From the NCBI GenBank assembly GCA_913058145.1, contig CAJXQM010000009.1:26143-90142 (forward strand): a stretch of 64,000 nucleotides of DNA, given 5' to 3'. A program made the position numbers and the translations under genes. How positions within the stretch are numbered: position 1 is the first letter of the stretch; each line of letters begins with the position of its first letter. The notes under the pieces were generated by a model. It saw nothing but the letters and a program-made list of their open reading frames with translations, made no database searches and was not told where the DNA came from. Of this stretch, positions 10,194 to 20,400 are shown piece after piece. The DNA comes from an uncultured Colwellia sp. (lineage in GTDB: Bacteria; Pseudomonadota; Gammaproteobacteria; Enterobacterales; Alteromonadaceae).

Positions 10194-12548
10194 CTAGAAG
10201 CTATACATGCCTTGTAGTGTGAACGTTCTTGGGGGATCAATATGTTGAAAATAACTACCGCTAAAACCTAGTCCGCCCAAAGGAACATCATTTCCCCATG
10301 AAAATGTTGTTTCATTAGTCATGTTTTTAGCTAATAGAGACAATGACCATATATTACTTACAGGCGTTAGGGATATTCCCCCATTTACTTTATAGAATCC
10401 GTTTTGAAAAAGGTTCAAGTCTAAATCATTAGCGATAGCATATTTATCTGAAGCATTGATATCCAAATATGTTGTGAGGCGTAAACGACTCGATATTGCA
10501 AACTGATAACGGGCACTCGCATTGATAGACCATTTTGGTGAAAATTGTAGTGTTTTTCCTGATAAATCTTGTCGGCATGGTTGACCCGTAGGAGTCATAG
10601 ATAATTGGGCGTCATTACATACAGCATCAATAAAACTATCATAGGTTGCATCTAAATAAACAATGGCAGTGGATATAGATAAGTCATCAGTTAGTGATAA
10701 AGCTAACTCAAGTTCCACCCCTTGAGTAATAGCTGTAGCTGCATTACCCACAATAAAACAGCAGTTTCCATCAAAGGAACTCACTTGTAAATCTTCAAAG
10801 TCACTCCTAAATATAGCGAGATTAAGTTGTCCTTGTTGCTGCCAAAAAGAAGATTTTAGCCCTAACTCATAAGCAATAACTTTTTCGTCTTCAAATATTG
10901 CATTTTCAACACTTGCTAATGCATTGTTTTCATCAAACCCCCCTGATTTCGAGCCATTACTAATATTTCCGTATAGAAAGTCTACGTTAGATAATTGATA
11001 TTGAATGCCAATGTGAGCAGACCAATGCTGTTCTTTACGTGTTGGATTGAAATTAGGAGTATCCTTATTAAAAACAATACTATTCATTATGTTAAGTACA
11101 TCAGAGCTATAAATATAACTTAAAAAGGGATCAGCTTCATCCATAAAGAGCTTACCTGAATACTGACTTTTCAAAATATACTTTTCTTCATCAGTAAACC
11201 GAATTCCGATCTGAGTGGTTATTTTTTCATTTAATTGAAAGTCAATATTGGCAAACGCAGAATAACTTTTTGTGGTTTGTTCAAACTGCCATGTTGATGT
11301 CATATCTAACATGCCAGGCGGTGTTGTTGAAGGAAATCCTAATAGGTTATATAAAATACTCTCCGCAGGAGGTAAATTACTTAATTGAAGATCGAGTACA
11401 CGGTCTGTATTCAGGTCATTCTTTTGATAATAAAAGCCTAAATCATAAGAGATTTTTTCATTGTTAATGGAACTTAAAATTAACTCTTGGCTGATCTGTT
11501 CATGTTTCTCAATACGTCCTTGTGCTAATAATTGCAGGGGGCTGTAATCTCCCCCTAAATAATAAATAAAGTTATAACCATGCCAAGCAGTAATTGAACG
11601 CAAAAGGTGATTACTTGTTTGGTAATTAGCAGCCACCTGTACACGGTGACTATCGGTATTGTCGTATTGTTTACTTCTATTTATTTGGCGATAACTTGGC
11701 CCAGTAATCGTTTGCTGAGATTTAGTATAATTTTTTTCTGCAGTGAAGTTATCATCGCCAAAGGTTTGATAAAAATAGTTAGCCGTTGGAGAGGCAATAG
11801 TGATCATATCGTTACGGCCTTGGGTATCATAGCTTTGTGTTTCTGCTATAAAGGAAACATCAAGCGCATTCGAAGCTTGCCACAATAGGTTTAGCCTTAT
11901 TTGTCTGTTTTCATTTTTTGGCTCTGAATCGTTGAGAAAGGTGTTGTTTATGTAGCCATCACTTTCGCTTATCCTAAGTGCTAATCTACCTTGAATATTA
12001 TCGCTTAGAGAACCTGAGGTAATTGACGTTAATATGGTTTCTTTTAGCTCAGTTTCATAACTATAAGCAAGTGAACTACTAAATTTTTTAGTTGGCATTG
12101 CTGATGTAATATTTATTGTACCCGCAATTGTATTTTTACCAAACAATGTTGATTGTGGCCCTTTATAAACCTCTACTTGGGTTACATCTAAAAAACCACT
12201 TCGGGCATGACGACCTCTGCCATAATAAACCCCATCAATGAACAGCCCTACAGATTGTTCAAAGCCATAATTAACACCAGAGCCAATACCGCGAATAAAT
12301 AAATTAGTGCCTAAACCTGCCTCACCCACATGAATGCTAGGTACATAGCGTGCAACATCTTCCAATTGGACCATATCTTGTTGATTGAGTTTATCTTGAG
12401 AAATTACGGTAACAGATGCAGGAGTCTCGTTTAAATAGATGGGAAGCTTTTTACTATTTATAACTATACGTTCTATTTCGGACGTACTAGCATAAAGTTC
12501 AAGTGAAAATATTGATACAATAAGAAGGAGGATACTAAAAAATCGCAT
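10194..12548 (-). CDS. TonB-dependent outer-membrane receptor
   Basis: Outer-membrane beta-barrel receptor for energised uptake through TonB-ExbBD; the substrate cannot be read from sequence. A signal peptide (about residues 1-20) is followed by a plug domain (ASVTVISQDKLNQQDMVQ, then VEVYKGPQSTLFGKNTIAGTI) and a long 22-strand-type barrel ending in phenylalanine. The 784-residue length is typical. It resembles the unspecified receptors that accompany catabolic genes in marine Proteobacteria. It is divergent from the histidine kinase gene across a gap of only 100 bases, so that two-component system could control it. The downstream end is close to the tRNA-Leu side of the accessory segment. 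Confidence 0.9.
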   Translation of the reverse strand: MRFFSILLLIVSIFSLELYASTSEIERIVINSKKLPIYLNETPASVTVISQDKLNQQDMVQLEDVARYVPSIHVGEAGLGTNLFIRGIGSGVNYGFEQSVGLFIDGVYYGRGRHARSGFLDVTQVEVYKGPQSTLFGKNTIAGTINITSAMPTKKFSSSLAYSYETELKETILTSITSGSLSDNIQGRLALRISESDGYINNTFLNDSEPKNENRQIRLNLLWQASNALDVSFIAETQSYDTQGRNDMITIASPTANYFYQTFGDDNFTAEKNYTKSQQTITGPSYRQINRSKQYDNTDSHRVQVAANYQTSNHLLRSITAWHGYNFIYYLGGDYSPLQLLAQGRIEKHEQISQELILSSINNEKISYDLGFYYQKNDLNTDRVLDLQLSNLPPAESILYNLLGFPSTTPPGMLDMTSTWQFEQTTKSYSAFANIDFQLNEKITTQIGIRFTDEEKYILKSQYSGKLFMDEADPFLSYIYSSDVLNIMNSIVFNKDTPNFNPTRKEQHWSAHIGIQYQLSNVDFLYGNISNGSKSGGFDENNALASVENAIFEDEKVIAYELGLKSSFWQQQGQLNLAIFRSDFEDLQVSSFDGNCCFIVGNAATAITQGVELELALSLTDDLSISTAIVYLDATYDSFIDAVCNDAQLSMTPTGQPCRQDLSGKTLQFSPKWSINASARYQFAISSRLRLTTYLDINASDKYAIANDLDLNLFQNGFYKVNGGISLTPVSNIWSLSLLAKNMTNETTFSWGNDVPLGGLGFSGSYFQHIDPPRTFTLQGMYSF

Positions 12549-12550
12549 AG

Positions 12551-12577
12551 GAAATAAGAAATAAGAAATAAGAAATA
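12551..12577. repeat. Short tandem repeat (7-bp unit)
   Basis: Three full copies and one partial copy of GAAATAA lie immediately upstream of the TonB receptor start codon, in its 5' untranslated region. Slippage here could alter spacing to the promoter. Confidence 0.7.
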
Positions 12578-12648
12578 TGATAACTTATATTTATTAAAGA
12601 GCGTAATATATTATGTAAAATAGCGCCACGTTATTAAATGAGTTTTCA

Positions 12649-14592
12649 ATGAGTAATCACTACAATGCTTTAGCATTTTTTTTCTTTATAACGATATCAA
12701 TATCTTCGCAATCTTTGGCAGTTGAAAGCGTAGTGCTTGAAGATGTCCCTGTTATTAAACTTAACAATGGGAAATTAAGCTTTTTTCGAGATCCTTCTGG
12801 AAGCTTACATCTCAAAGATATTCAAAAGGCTCATTCTCAGGGGGAATTTAAACCGCTTAAAGGAAATTTATCTGCTGGATATGTTCAAGATACTTTTTGG
12901 TTACATTTATCTTTGAAACGGGTCTCTTCTTATCCCAAAGATTGGTGGTTAGAGGTTTTACCTCCTTATTTAGATAATATTCAATTGTTTCATATTAATA
13001 CGCTAAATCAGCTAGATCATCGTAGAAGTGGTGATTTTATGCCACAAGCAGATAAAGAAGATAACTATAGAGGCTCATTGTTCAAATTAGCGTTAGACGT
13101 TGGAACGCATGAAATCTATATTAAGCTCAAAACCACAAGTACGATGGTGGCAATGGTTAATCTTTGGCAACCCAAAGCTTTCGGTGAGCATTTACGTAAC
13201 AGTTACTTTTTATTTGGGCTTTATTTTAGTTTAATATTGACTGTATTAATTTTTAATATGGTAAATTTTATACTTTCTCGTCGTATAATTTTTATCGTTT
13301 ATGTATTTTATTTAGCATTAAACAGTATTCAGTGGTTAGGTATTCTTGGTTTTATTTCTGAATTTGTTTTTCAATCACAACCTCTTTTCGCTAACTTAAC
13401 GCTCGGCATTTCTTTGTCATTATCGGCAGCCATGGCATTTGTTTTTTTTACTCTACTATTTGAGTTGAAAACATATCACCCCTATATTTACCGGTTTAAT
13501 TTATTTGGTACAATATTTAGCATAGCAACGGCCATAGCAACACCGCTAGGTTATTATCAAATATTTGCGCCGTGGATGTTATTTATAGCCATTGCATCTA
13601 TTAGCTTAGCACCTTGGCCTATAATACGTTTATGGCGTAGTCAAGAAGTATGGGCGCGCTTGTTGGCTGTTGCACATTTATTTTTTGTAACATTAGTAAG
13701 CCTTAATATTCTAGGTTCTTTAGCGCTTATCCCCTTTAATGAGCTGACAGTTTATGCTGGTATGGCAAGTAATACTTTTCATCTATCAATTTTACATTTT
13801 GGGATCATGTTGCACTATATAAAAATTGAAAATAACCATAAAAAATCTATAGAGAAATCAATGAGAGTAGAGCAACAGTTTTTATTAGAGAAAGCTCATA
13901 ACAAAGAGCAAAGTCAGTTATTGTCAATGATCACTCATGAAATTCGCACTCCTATGACGGTAATCAGTGCCGCCAATGAATCACTGCGTTTAATTGATGA
14001 AATAGAACAAATAACAGATGAAAACCGTTCTCGACGTTATGACCGTATTCAAAAGTCTATTATGCGCATGAATTTAGTGATGGAGATGGCACAGCTACAA
14101 ACAGATGAAAAAGCATCCTTTTTTGAAGTCAAATCATTTGACATTTATTTATTGACTAAAGAGGTAACTAACTTATGTGGCTCTGATGCTGAGAAGCGAA
14201 TCATACTTGATTACTCAGAAAGAAAAATCTGGCTAGAGGGAGATGTAAAACGTATTAAAATTGCTTTACTTAATCTGGTTGATAATTCATTAAAATACTC
14301 TAACGTCAATACACCCATAATAATAAAAATTAACCCAATAGATCATGATGGCTCACTAGGTATACAATGGACAATAGAAGATCAAGGTGTAGGTATTCCA
14401 CACAGTATGGAACATAAAATCTTTGAAAAATATCAACGTGGTGATGAAAGAATGAAGCTACCGGGTATGGGGCTGGGTTTATTCCTTGTTTCTGAAATTA
14501 TCCAGCGTCATGGAGGACATATTAACGTAAAAAACAGCATGTTAGGGGGAGCCGTTTTTACACTTTGGCTCCCCTTACGCCCCCATCAGTAG
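12649..14592 (+). CDS. 7TM-DISM sensor histidine kinase
   Basis: Inner-membrane sensor kinase. A signal peptide (about 1-25) precedes a periplasmic 7TMR-DISM extracellular domain of the jelly-roll, carbohydrate-binding-like type (about 40-180, including TFWLHLSLKR and WWLEVLPPYLDNIQLF). Seven membrane helices follow at about 185-400, then a dimerisation/phosphoacceptor domain with the H-box SMITHEIRTPM (H430) and an ATPase domain with N-box NLVDNSLKYS and G-boxes DQGVGIP and GMGLGLFLV. The cognate regulator lies 64 bases downstream. The family often senses carbohydrates or other small ligands in the periplasm; the ligand here is unknown. Confidence 0.92.
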   Translation: MSNHYNALAFFFFITISISSQSLAVESVVLEDVPVIKLNNGKLSFFRDPSGSLHLKDIQKAHSQGEFKPLKGNLSAGYVQDTFWLHLSLKRVSSYPKDWWLEVLPPYLDNIQLFHINTLNQLDHRRSGDFMPQADKEDNYRGSLFKLALDVGTHEIYIKLKTTSTMVAMVNLWQPKAFGEHLRNSYFLFGLYFSLILTVLIFNMVNFILSRRIIFIVYVFYLALNSIQWLGILGFISEFVFQSQPLFANLTLGISLSLSAAMAFVFFTLLFELKTYHPYIYRFNLFGTIFSIATAIATPLGYYQIFAPWMLFIAIASISLAPWPIIRLWRSQEVWARLLAVAHLFFVTLVSLNILGSLALIPFNELTVYAGMASNTFHLSILHFGIMLHYIKIENNHKKSIEKSMRVEQQFLLEKAHNKEQSQLLSMITHEIRTPMTVISAANESLRLIDEIEQITDENRSRRYDRIQKSIMRMNLVMEMAQLQTDEKASFFEVKSFDIYLLTKEVTNLCGSDAEKRIILDYSERKIWLEGDVKRIKIALLNLVDNSLKYSNVNTPIIIKINPIDHDGSLGIQWTIEDQGVGIPHSMEHKIFEKYQRGDERMKLPGMGLGLFLVSEIIQRHGGHINVKNSMLGGAVFTLWLPLRPHQ

Positions 14593-14656
14593 TAAAACCC
14601 TATAAAATGCAAGGTTTTGTAAGCATTCATATAAAAAATTCAGTTATAATTGATTT

Positions 14657-15397
14657 ATGAAAAATCAATCTTTACATGTTGTTTTAGTCGAAGACAACCC
14701 TGACATTAGGGATGAAATCCAGTTTCAGTTGAGTACATGTAATATTCATGTGGCTGCGCTAGGTGACGCTATTGAATTTGATCATTACATAAAAAAATCT
14801 CCATGTAATATTGCCATACTTGATATTGGACTTCCGGGTGAAGATGGATTGTCGCTTGCTGGACGACTACATCAGTCTAATCCTGACATGGGTATAATTA
14901 TGCTTACCGCACAAGGTGAGCTAGAAAGTCGCCTCACTAGTTTTGAAAAAGGGGCAGACATCTATTTAGTTAAACCTGTAGATTGGCGAGAGCTAGTGGC
15001 TCAAATTAAATCCTTACAACGTCGACTAACTATATCAGAACAACCAGATAAAGAGCATGGTTGGCTACTCAGTCGATCTGCTCGTGAACTCATCTCACCA
15101 GAAAATATTTTAATCCCCCTTACACATATGGAAGGTTTGATTTTAAAAACGCTAGCTAAAAATCAAGGTAAAACGGTTAACCGTCAAATACTTATTGAAG
15201 TTATTCAACCTAAAGAATCACATGTGTTTGACCCCCGTCGTCTTGAAGTTTGCATAAGTCGACTACGTCAAAAAGTAATCGATAAGTTAAACGCTTCAGA
15301 AGTAAAAAATAACTGTTTAATAGGCTTTCCCCTAAAAACAGCCAGAGGGGAAGGTTATATTTTTACCGAACAAATAGAAATAAAAGTTTATAAATAA
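14657..15397 (+). CDS. Winged-helix (OmpR/PhoB-type) response regulator
   Basis: DNA-binding response regulator paired with the upstream kinase. The receiver domain occupies residues 1-120 with the acidic pair in LVEDNPD, the phosphoacceptor D56 in ILDIGLPGEDG, the switch residue T in LTAQG and lysine in LVKPVDW. A C-terminal winged-helix domain (about 145-240) contains LTHMEGLILKTLAKNQGKTVNRQ and a C-terminal hairpin ending GEGYIF. The DNA-binding half is somewhat divergent. The genes for the S74 protein and the giant surface protein follow, and are the most likely regulon on grounds of position. Confidence 0.92.
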   Translation: MKNQSLHVVLVEDNPDIRDEIQFQLSTCNIHVAALGDAIEFDHYIKKSPCNIAILDIGLPGEDGLSLAGRLHQSNPDMGIIMLTAQGELESRLTSFEKGADIYLVKPVDWRELVAQIKSLQRRLTISEQPDKEHGWLLSRSARELISPENILIPLTHMEGLILKTLAKNQGKTVNRQILIEVIQPKESHVFDPRRLEVCISRLRQKVIDKLNASEVKNNCLIGFPLKTARGEGYIFTEQIEIKVYK

Positions 15398-15483
15398 ATG
15401 GTACATATACATATAGATACATATATAGATATCACTTAATCATTCGCATCAACAGATACATACAGACGAAGAGCAGAAACAAA

Positions 15484-17454
15484 ATGTTTAATATTACTCA
15501 TGTAAATAAAAAGTCGCTAAAGCTTTCATTCATTGCTTTTATAACGGCAACGGTACTAAATATAGCGCATGCTGCTTCAAGTAACATAGCCTATCAAGGT
15601 GTCGCTTTTAACAATGGTGTAATAGTGGCTTCAATGCCTATCGCTTTAAAATTTACTATATTAGGAAGTGATGGTACGACTATTGTGTATCAAAAAACCC
15701 CTCAAGCCCAGGTAACTACAACGGATAAAGGTTTTTTCTCTCACCCAATAGGAAGTGGTACTCGAACAGCAGGTGCTGCAAGTTATGGTGTGATAGTTTG
15801 GGCAGATGGTTATAAACTTAAGGTAGAAGTTGATTATGCAAATGGCACAACTTACACCGACTTAGGTATTGAAGAGTTCACTTCAAGTGTGTATGCACAT
15901 AAAGCTACTAATGCTACTAATGCAGGTAAAGTCTATTCTTCAGGAGAGGGTGTTGTAAATGCTATTAGGTACTTAACTTTTATAGAAAATGTAAATGACG
16001 CCTATTACACACCCCATATGGATAGTGGTTTGCAATATAATCCCGCAACACAAGTTTTGACTACAACTAATTTTACTGGAGCTTTAACTGGAAATGCAGC
16101 AACGGCAACAAAATTAGCCGCAACTAAAACGATAGATATCACAGGAGATATAACAGCTACTGCTGTTGCTTTTGATGGTTCATCAAATATAGCTATATCT
16201 GCGGCTGTAAATAATGACTCACATACCCACACAGGTAGTACAATTAGCAGTCTTGCGGGTACAGATATCACAACTGGTACAATCTCTGATGCTAGATTAC
16301 CCGCAACTATTTCTTCTAATATAACGGGAAATGCTGCAACCGCTACAACCACTACAACAGCAACAACTGCTAACCAAGCCTCACGGTTATTCATCTACAA
16401 TGATGATACGGGAGATACAAATAATCCAATACTCTTTACAGCTACTACTAACAGTGGATACAAGGATATATTTGAAGACTCCGCTTTGTATTTTGACAAT
16501 ACGAGTAATAGATTGTACTCAACTTCGTTTTCTGGTTCGTTAATTGGAAACGCTTCAAGTGCAACTGCTTTAGCAGCTAATCCAGCAGATTGTGCTGCCG
16601 GGCTGTTTGCAACAGCAATAAATGCTAGCGGTACTTTAACTTGTACTGCTCAGAGAACTATTACTGATAGTATATCATCATCATCTTCAACTATAAGCGC
16701 TTCGGCAACAGCAGTGAAAAAAGCCTACGACAAGGGGAATCACACACACCCATATCTTTCTACAGGTGGAGGAACAGTTAGTGGATCGTTAACAATTAAT
16801 GGTCAATTTAGCAAAAGTGTAGCTGGTTATTACTACTATTCAAGAGATTTGGAAGAACAATCAAATATACCCTTCAGTACAGGTGCTTCAACTGCGTCCG
16901 AGAATACTACTGCCATTTATACATCTTTATATGCAGCGTATGCTATCGTTGCCGATGCTTTTGTGGCTCCATCAGATAAAAGAATAAAAAAAGATATAAC
17001 TCCACTTGAAAATTCACTAGATGCCATCAATAAATTAAATCCTGTAACTTATATAAAAAAAGATACATTTGCTCATAATGGTAGACTAGAAACTGGTTTT
17101 ATTGCACAAGAGGTTAAAGAGATACTACCATCAGCAGTGAGCATAGGAAAAGGGGATATACCAGTTCTTAAAACTGTAAATGAGATGAGCTTTGAAGATG
17201 GTGTAAAGTATACAATCCAAATCACAAAAGATGGTGAAAATGAAAAGCAAGACTACATAGGTGGTGAAGAACTCCCTGAGGGTGAAATCTATGTGATAAG
17301 TAAAGAAGTTGACGACTTTCACTCTATAGAGTATGGCGTACTTTATACGCATGCTATAAAAGCTATCCAAGAGCAACAAGAACAAATCAAGGCCATGCAA
17401 GTAGAGTTAACAGCGCTGAAAACCAGGCTAGACTCGAAAGTTCAAAACCAATAA
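15484..17454 (+). CDS. Secreted tail-fibre-like protein with C-terminal S74 chaperone domain
   Basis: 656-residue exported fibre-like protein. A signal peptide (about 1-31, cleaving after NIAHA) precedes an N-terminal beta-domain of the kind found in bacterial 'tail fiber domain' surface proteins. The middle is threonine/alanine-rich with repeated GNAATAT blocks and NHTHP-like motifs typical of phage tail fibres. A C-terminal intramolecular chaperone of endosialidase (peptidase S74) begins near SDKRIKKDITPLE; S497-D498 is the likely self-cleavage site by analogy with endosialidases. A coiled coil closes the protein. Such domains trimerise a fibre and are then released. No phage structural genes lie nearby, and the signal peptide argues for a cell-surface role. 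Confidence 0.85.
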   Translation: MFNITHVNKKSLKLSFIAFITATVLNIAHAASSNIAYQGVAFNNGVIVASMPIALKFTILGSDGTTIVYQKTPQAQVTTTDKGFFSHPIGSGTRTAGAASYGVIVWADGYKLKVEVDYANGTTYTDLGIEEFTSSVYAHKATNATNAGKVYSSGEGVVNAIRYLTFIENVNDAYYTPHMDSGLQYNPATQVLTTTNFTGALTGNAATATKLAATKTIDITGDITATAVAFDGSSNIAISAAVNNDSHTHTGSTISSLAGTDITTGTISDARLPATISSNITGNAATATTTTTATTANQASRLFIYNDDTGDTNNPILFTATTNSGYKDIFEDSALYFDNTSNRLYSTSFSGSLIGNASSATALAANPADCAAGLFATAINASGTLTCTAQRTITDSISSSSSTISASATAVKKAYDKGNHTHPYLSTGGGTVSGSLTINGQFSKSVAGYYYYSRDLEEQSNIPFSTGASTASENTTAIYTSLYAAYAIVADAFVAPSDKRIKKDITPLENSLDAINKLNPVTYIKKDTFAHNGRLETGFIAQEVKEILPSAVSIGKGDIPVLKTVNEMSFEDGVKYTIQITKDGENEKQDYIGGEELPEGEIYVISKEVDDFHSIEYGVLYTHAIKAIQEQQEQIKAMQVELTALKTRLDSKVQNQ

Positions 17455-17463
17455 GGCAAGAAC

Positions 17464-20400
17464 ATGAAGTTTTTTAAACTTTTAGTCTTTGTTTTATTGA
17501 GTATTCAATGTGCAAATGCGGCTGAAACGGCATCCTTTCAAATAGGTTCACTCTCAGGTACAAGTACAACAAATGGTGGAGTACAAGTACTTTATGCAAG
17601 TACTTCAAATATTGGTGTGTACAGTAGTGGCACCAGTACTATATACCCTTCATTATTAGGTTTAGCATTAGGACCTAGTATTGTCATCTCTAGTGATGGA
17701 GCAGAGGCTACTGCTACCGTTAGCTCTGCTGAAAATCAAACAGTTGTTACAACAGTGAATATTGTTAACGCATCAGGAACAGTCACTTATGCTTTAAGTG
17801 GCGTAGATGCAGCCAGCTTTAGTGTAGACAATAATGGTGTTATAACCTTTACTGCGAATCCAAATTATGAAATAAAATCATCCTATAGTGTTACGGTAAC
17901 AGCCACTGATGATGGAACAAACACCTCAGATTCACAAGTTATCACCGTTAATATTACTAATGTCAATGAAGCACCAAGCTTTGATGACAGCGGTACAACA
18001 ACAGCAACCGAAAACACCTTGTACACATATGCCCCTGCGGTAAGTGATATAGATGGTGATAAAACAGAACTTACTGCGAATACCTTGCCCAATTGGTTAA
18101 GCATAGTGCAGACGTCAGGCGACGTGGGTATAATTACAACAGTTGCGGGAACGGGCTCCCCAATTAATAGTGGCGATGGCGGTGCAGCAACCAGTGCAGG
18201 ATTAAATACGCCAGACTCTGTAGCAGTAGATGCAACAGGTAATATTTATATTTTAAGTAACTATACAATACGCAAAATTGCTTTAAATGGCACTATAACC
18301 ACGATTGCAGGCACAGGAATACAAGGTAGTACAGGTAATGGGGGGGCAGCCACATCGGCAAATATCTCTTCTGGCAATATTGCTGTTGATAGTCAAGGTA
18401 ATGTTTATCTTGCCGAGCTTACAACCCATGTTGTTCGTAAAATTAGTACCAATGGCACTATAACTATTTTCGCTGGTGATGGTACAGGTTCAAATACAGG
18501 TGATGGCGGGCAAGCGACTTCGGCCACGGTTCAATATCCTTCTAGTATTGCGATTGATATCAATGACAATGTCTATATTGGTACTTTTTCTTATGTAGTG
18601 AGAAAAGTAAATACCAGTGGAGTGATCAGTACTGTTGCTGGTTCAGGTGCTTTTGGTGACAGTGGTGAAGGAGGCCTTGCAACGAATGCAGCGCTTAGTA
18701 TTATGTCAGATATTGCTGTTGATAATGAGGGTAACCTTTATATTGCTGACATTATGTTTGGCAAACTTAAGAAAGTAGATAGCAGTAATAATATTTCTAC
18801 CATACTTGAAGGCGACGACTTTAGAAACGCAAGAAGTATTGTTGTTGATAGTATTGGTAATGTTTATTTTAGTGTGACCAATGATCATCAAATAAAAATG
18901 TTATCTACTGAAGGAAGCGTTTCTCTTGTTGCAGGCATAGGTATTCCTGAATCTTTTGGTGATGGAGTTTCTGCAACAGACGCTGGTTTAAATAAACCAA
19001 CGGGCTTAGCGCTTGATAAAAGTCAAAACTTATACATTGCAGACTCTAAAGGTCATTTGCTGAGAAAAGTTACCTTTGATAATGCTTACGCTATTCAGGG
19101 GACGCCAACTGAGGCAGGCGTTTATGATGTTGATCTTACTTTAAGTGATGGTGAGTTAACGGATACGCAAAGCTACCAAATTACCGTGGCAAATGTGAAT
19201 GATGCACCAATACTAGAATCAAGCGCTTATGTAGTGAGTGAAAGTAGTTTAGTGGGGGATTCTGTTGGAATTATTCAAGCGTATGATGAAGATGGCGTAC
19301 CACCAAGCCTAGCGATATCAGGCGGTGAAGTATTAAGTTACGCCATAGTGTCAGGTAATACCAACAGTGACTTTGCACTGAACACTGCAACAGGTGAAAT
19401 TACCGTCGACAATGCGTTAGATATAGCGACAACTGCTAATTACTCCCTTGTTATCACCGCGACCGATGATGATAATTTATCATCACAAAACACTATTTAT
19501 ATTACAATTTCAGAACGAGATGCCCCCCCAGTTACTGTGAACGATACTATTGTTGTGAATGAAGATACCGATGCGGTAGTGAACCTCGTCAGTAATGATA
19601 CAGACACGAATGATAATATTAACCCTTCAAGTATTACCATTGTTACACCACCAACTTTTGGTAGTGTGGTAATAAATAGTGGTGGCAATATTATTTACAC
19701 GCCTAACCCTGATTTTTATGGTGCTGACGCTTTTACCTATACGGTATCAGACTATACGTTGTTAAAATCAAACGAGGCAACTGTATCTATTGTGGTTAAT
19801 AACGTAAATGATGCACCCGTTGCTACATCTGAAACGGCGTTTATGTCATTTACTGTTGAAGATGTTGAATTACTGCAACCGCTTGTTGCGTTTATAACAG
19901 ATGCTGATGGCATAGCTGATATTAGTAGTTATGTTATTGATACCAACACAGTAAATGGTTCATTAACGCTAAATGGAAATTTAGTAATATACAACCCAGC
20001 TCCTAATTTTTATGGCATCGACAGTTTTACGTTTCATGCGGTAGATGCGAGCGGTGCTGTTTCAAATATTGCTAGGGTTAATATTAATATTGCTGAGGTT
20101 AATGATATTCCAATCGCGTTAGCCGATAGTGCTACTACTGCAGAAGATACGTCTAAAATTATAGATGTTCTGGCAAATGATAGTGATCCAGACGGAACAC
20201 TAGATACCACGACTGTTGAGCTATTTAATCCCCCGACACACGGAACAGTTGTTGTTGAGGGGAATGGCTCTATTACTTATACCCCGGATGCAAATTGGTA
20301 CGGAACAGACTGGTTTAGTTATAACGTTCAGGATGACGGATTAGTTTCAAGTGGTGGTGCTGCAGGTAAATTAATATCAAATGATGCTGTGGTGGTAATT

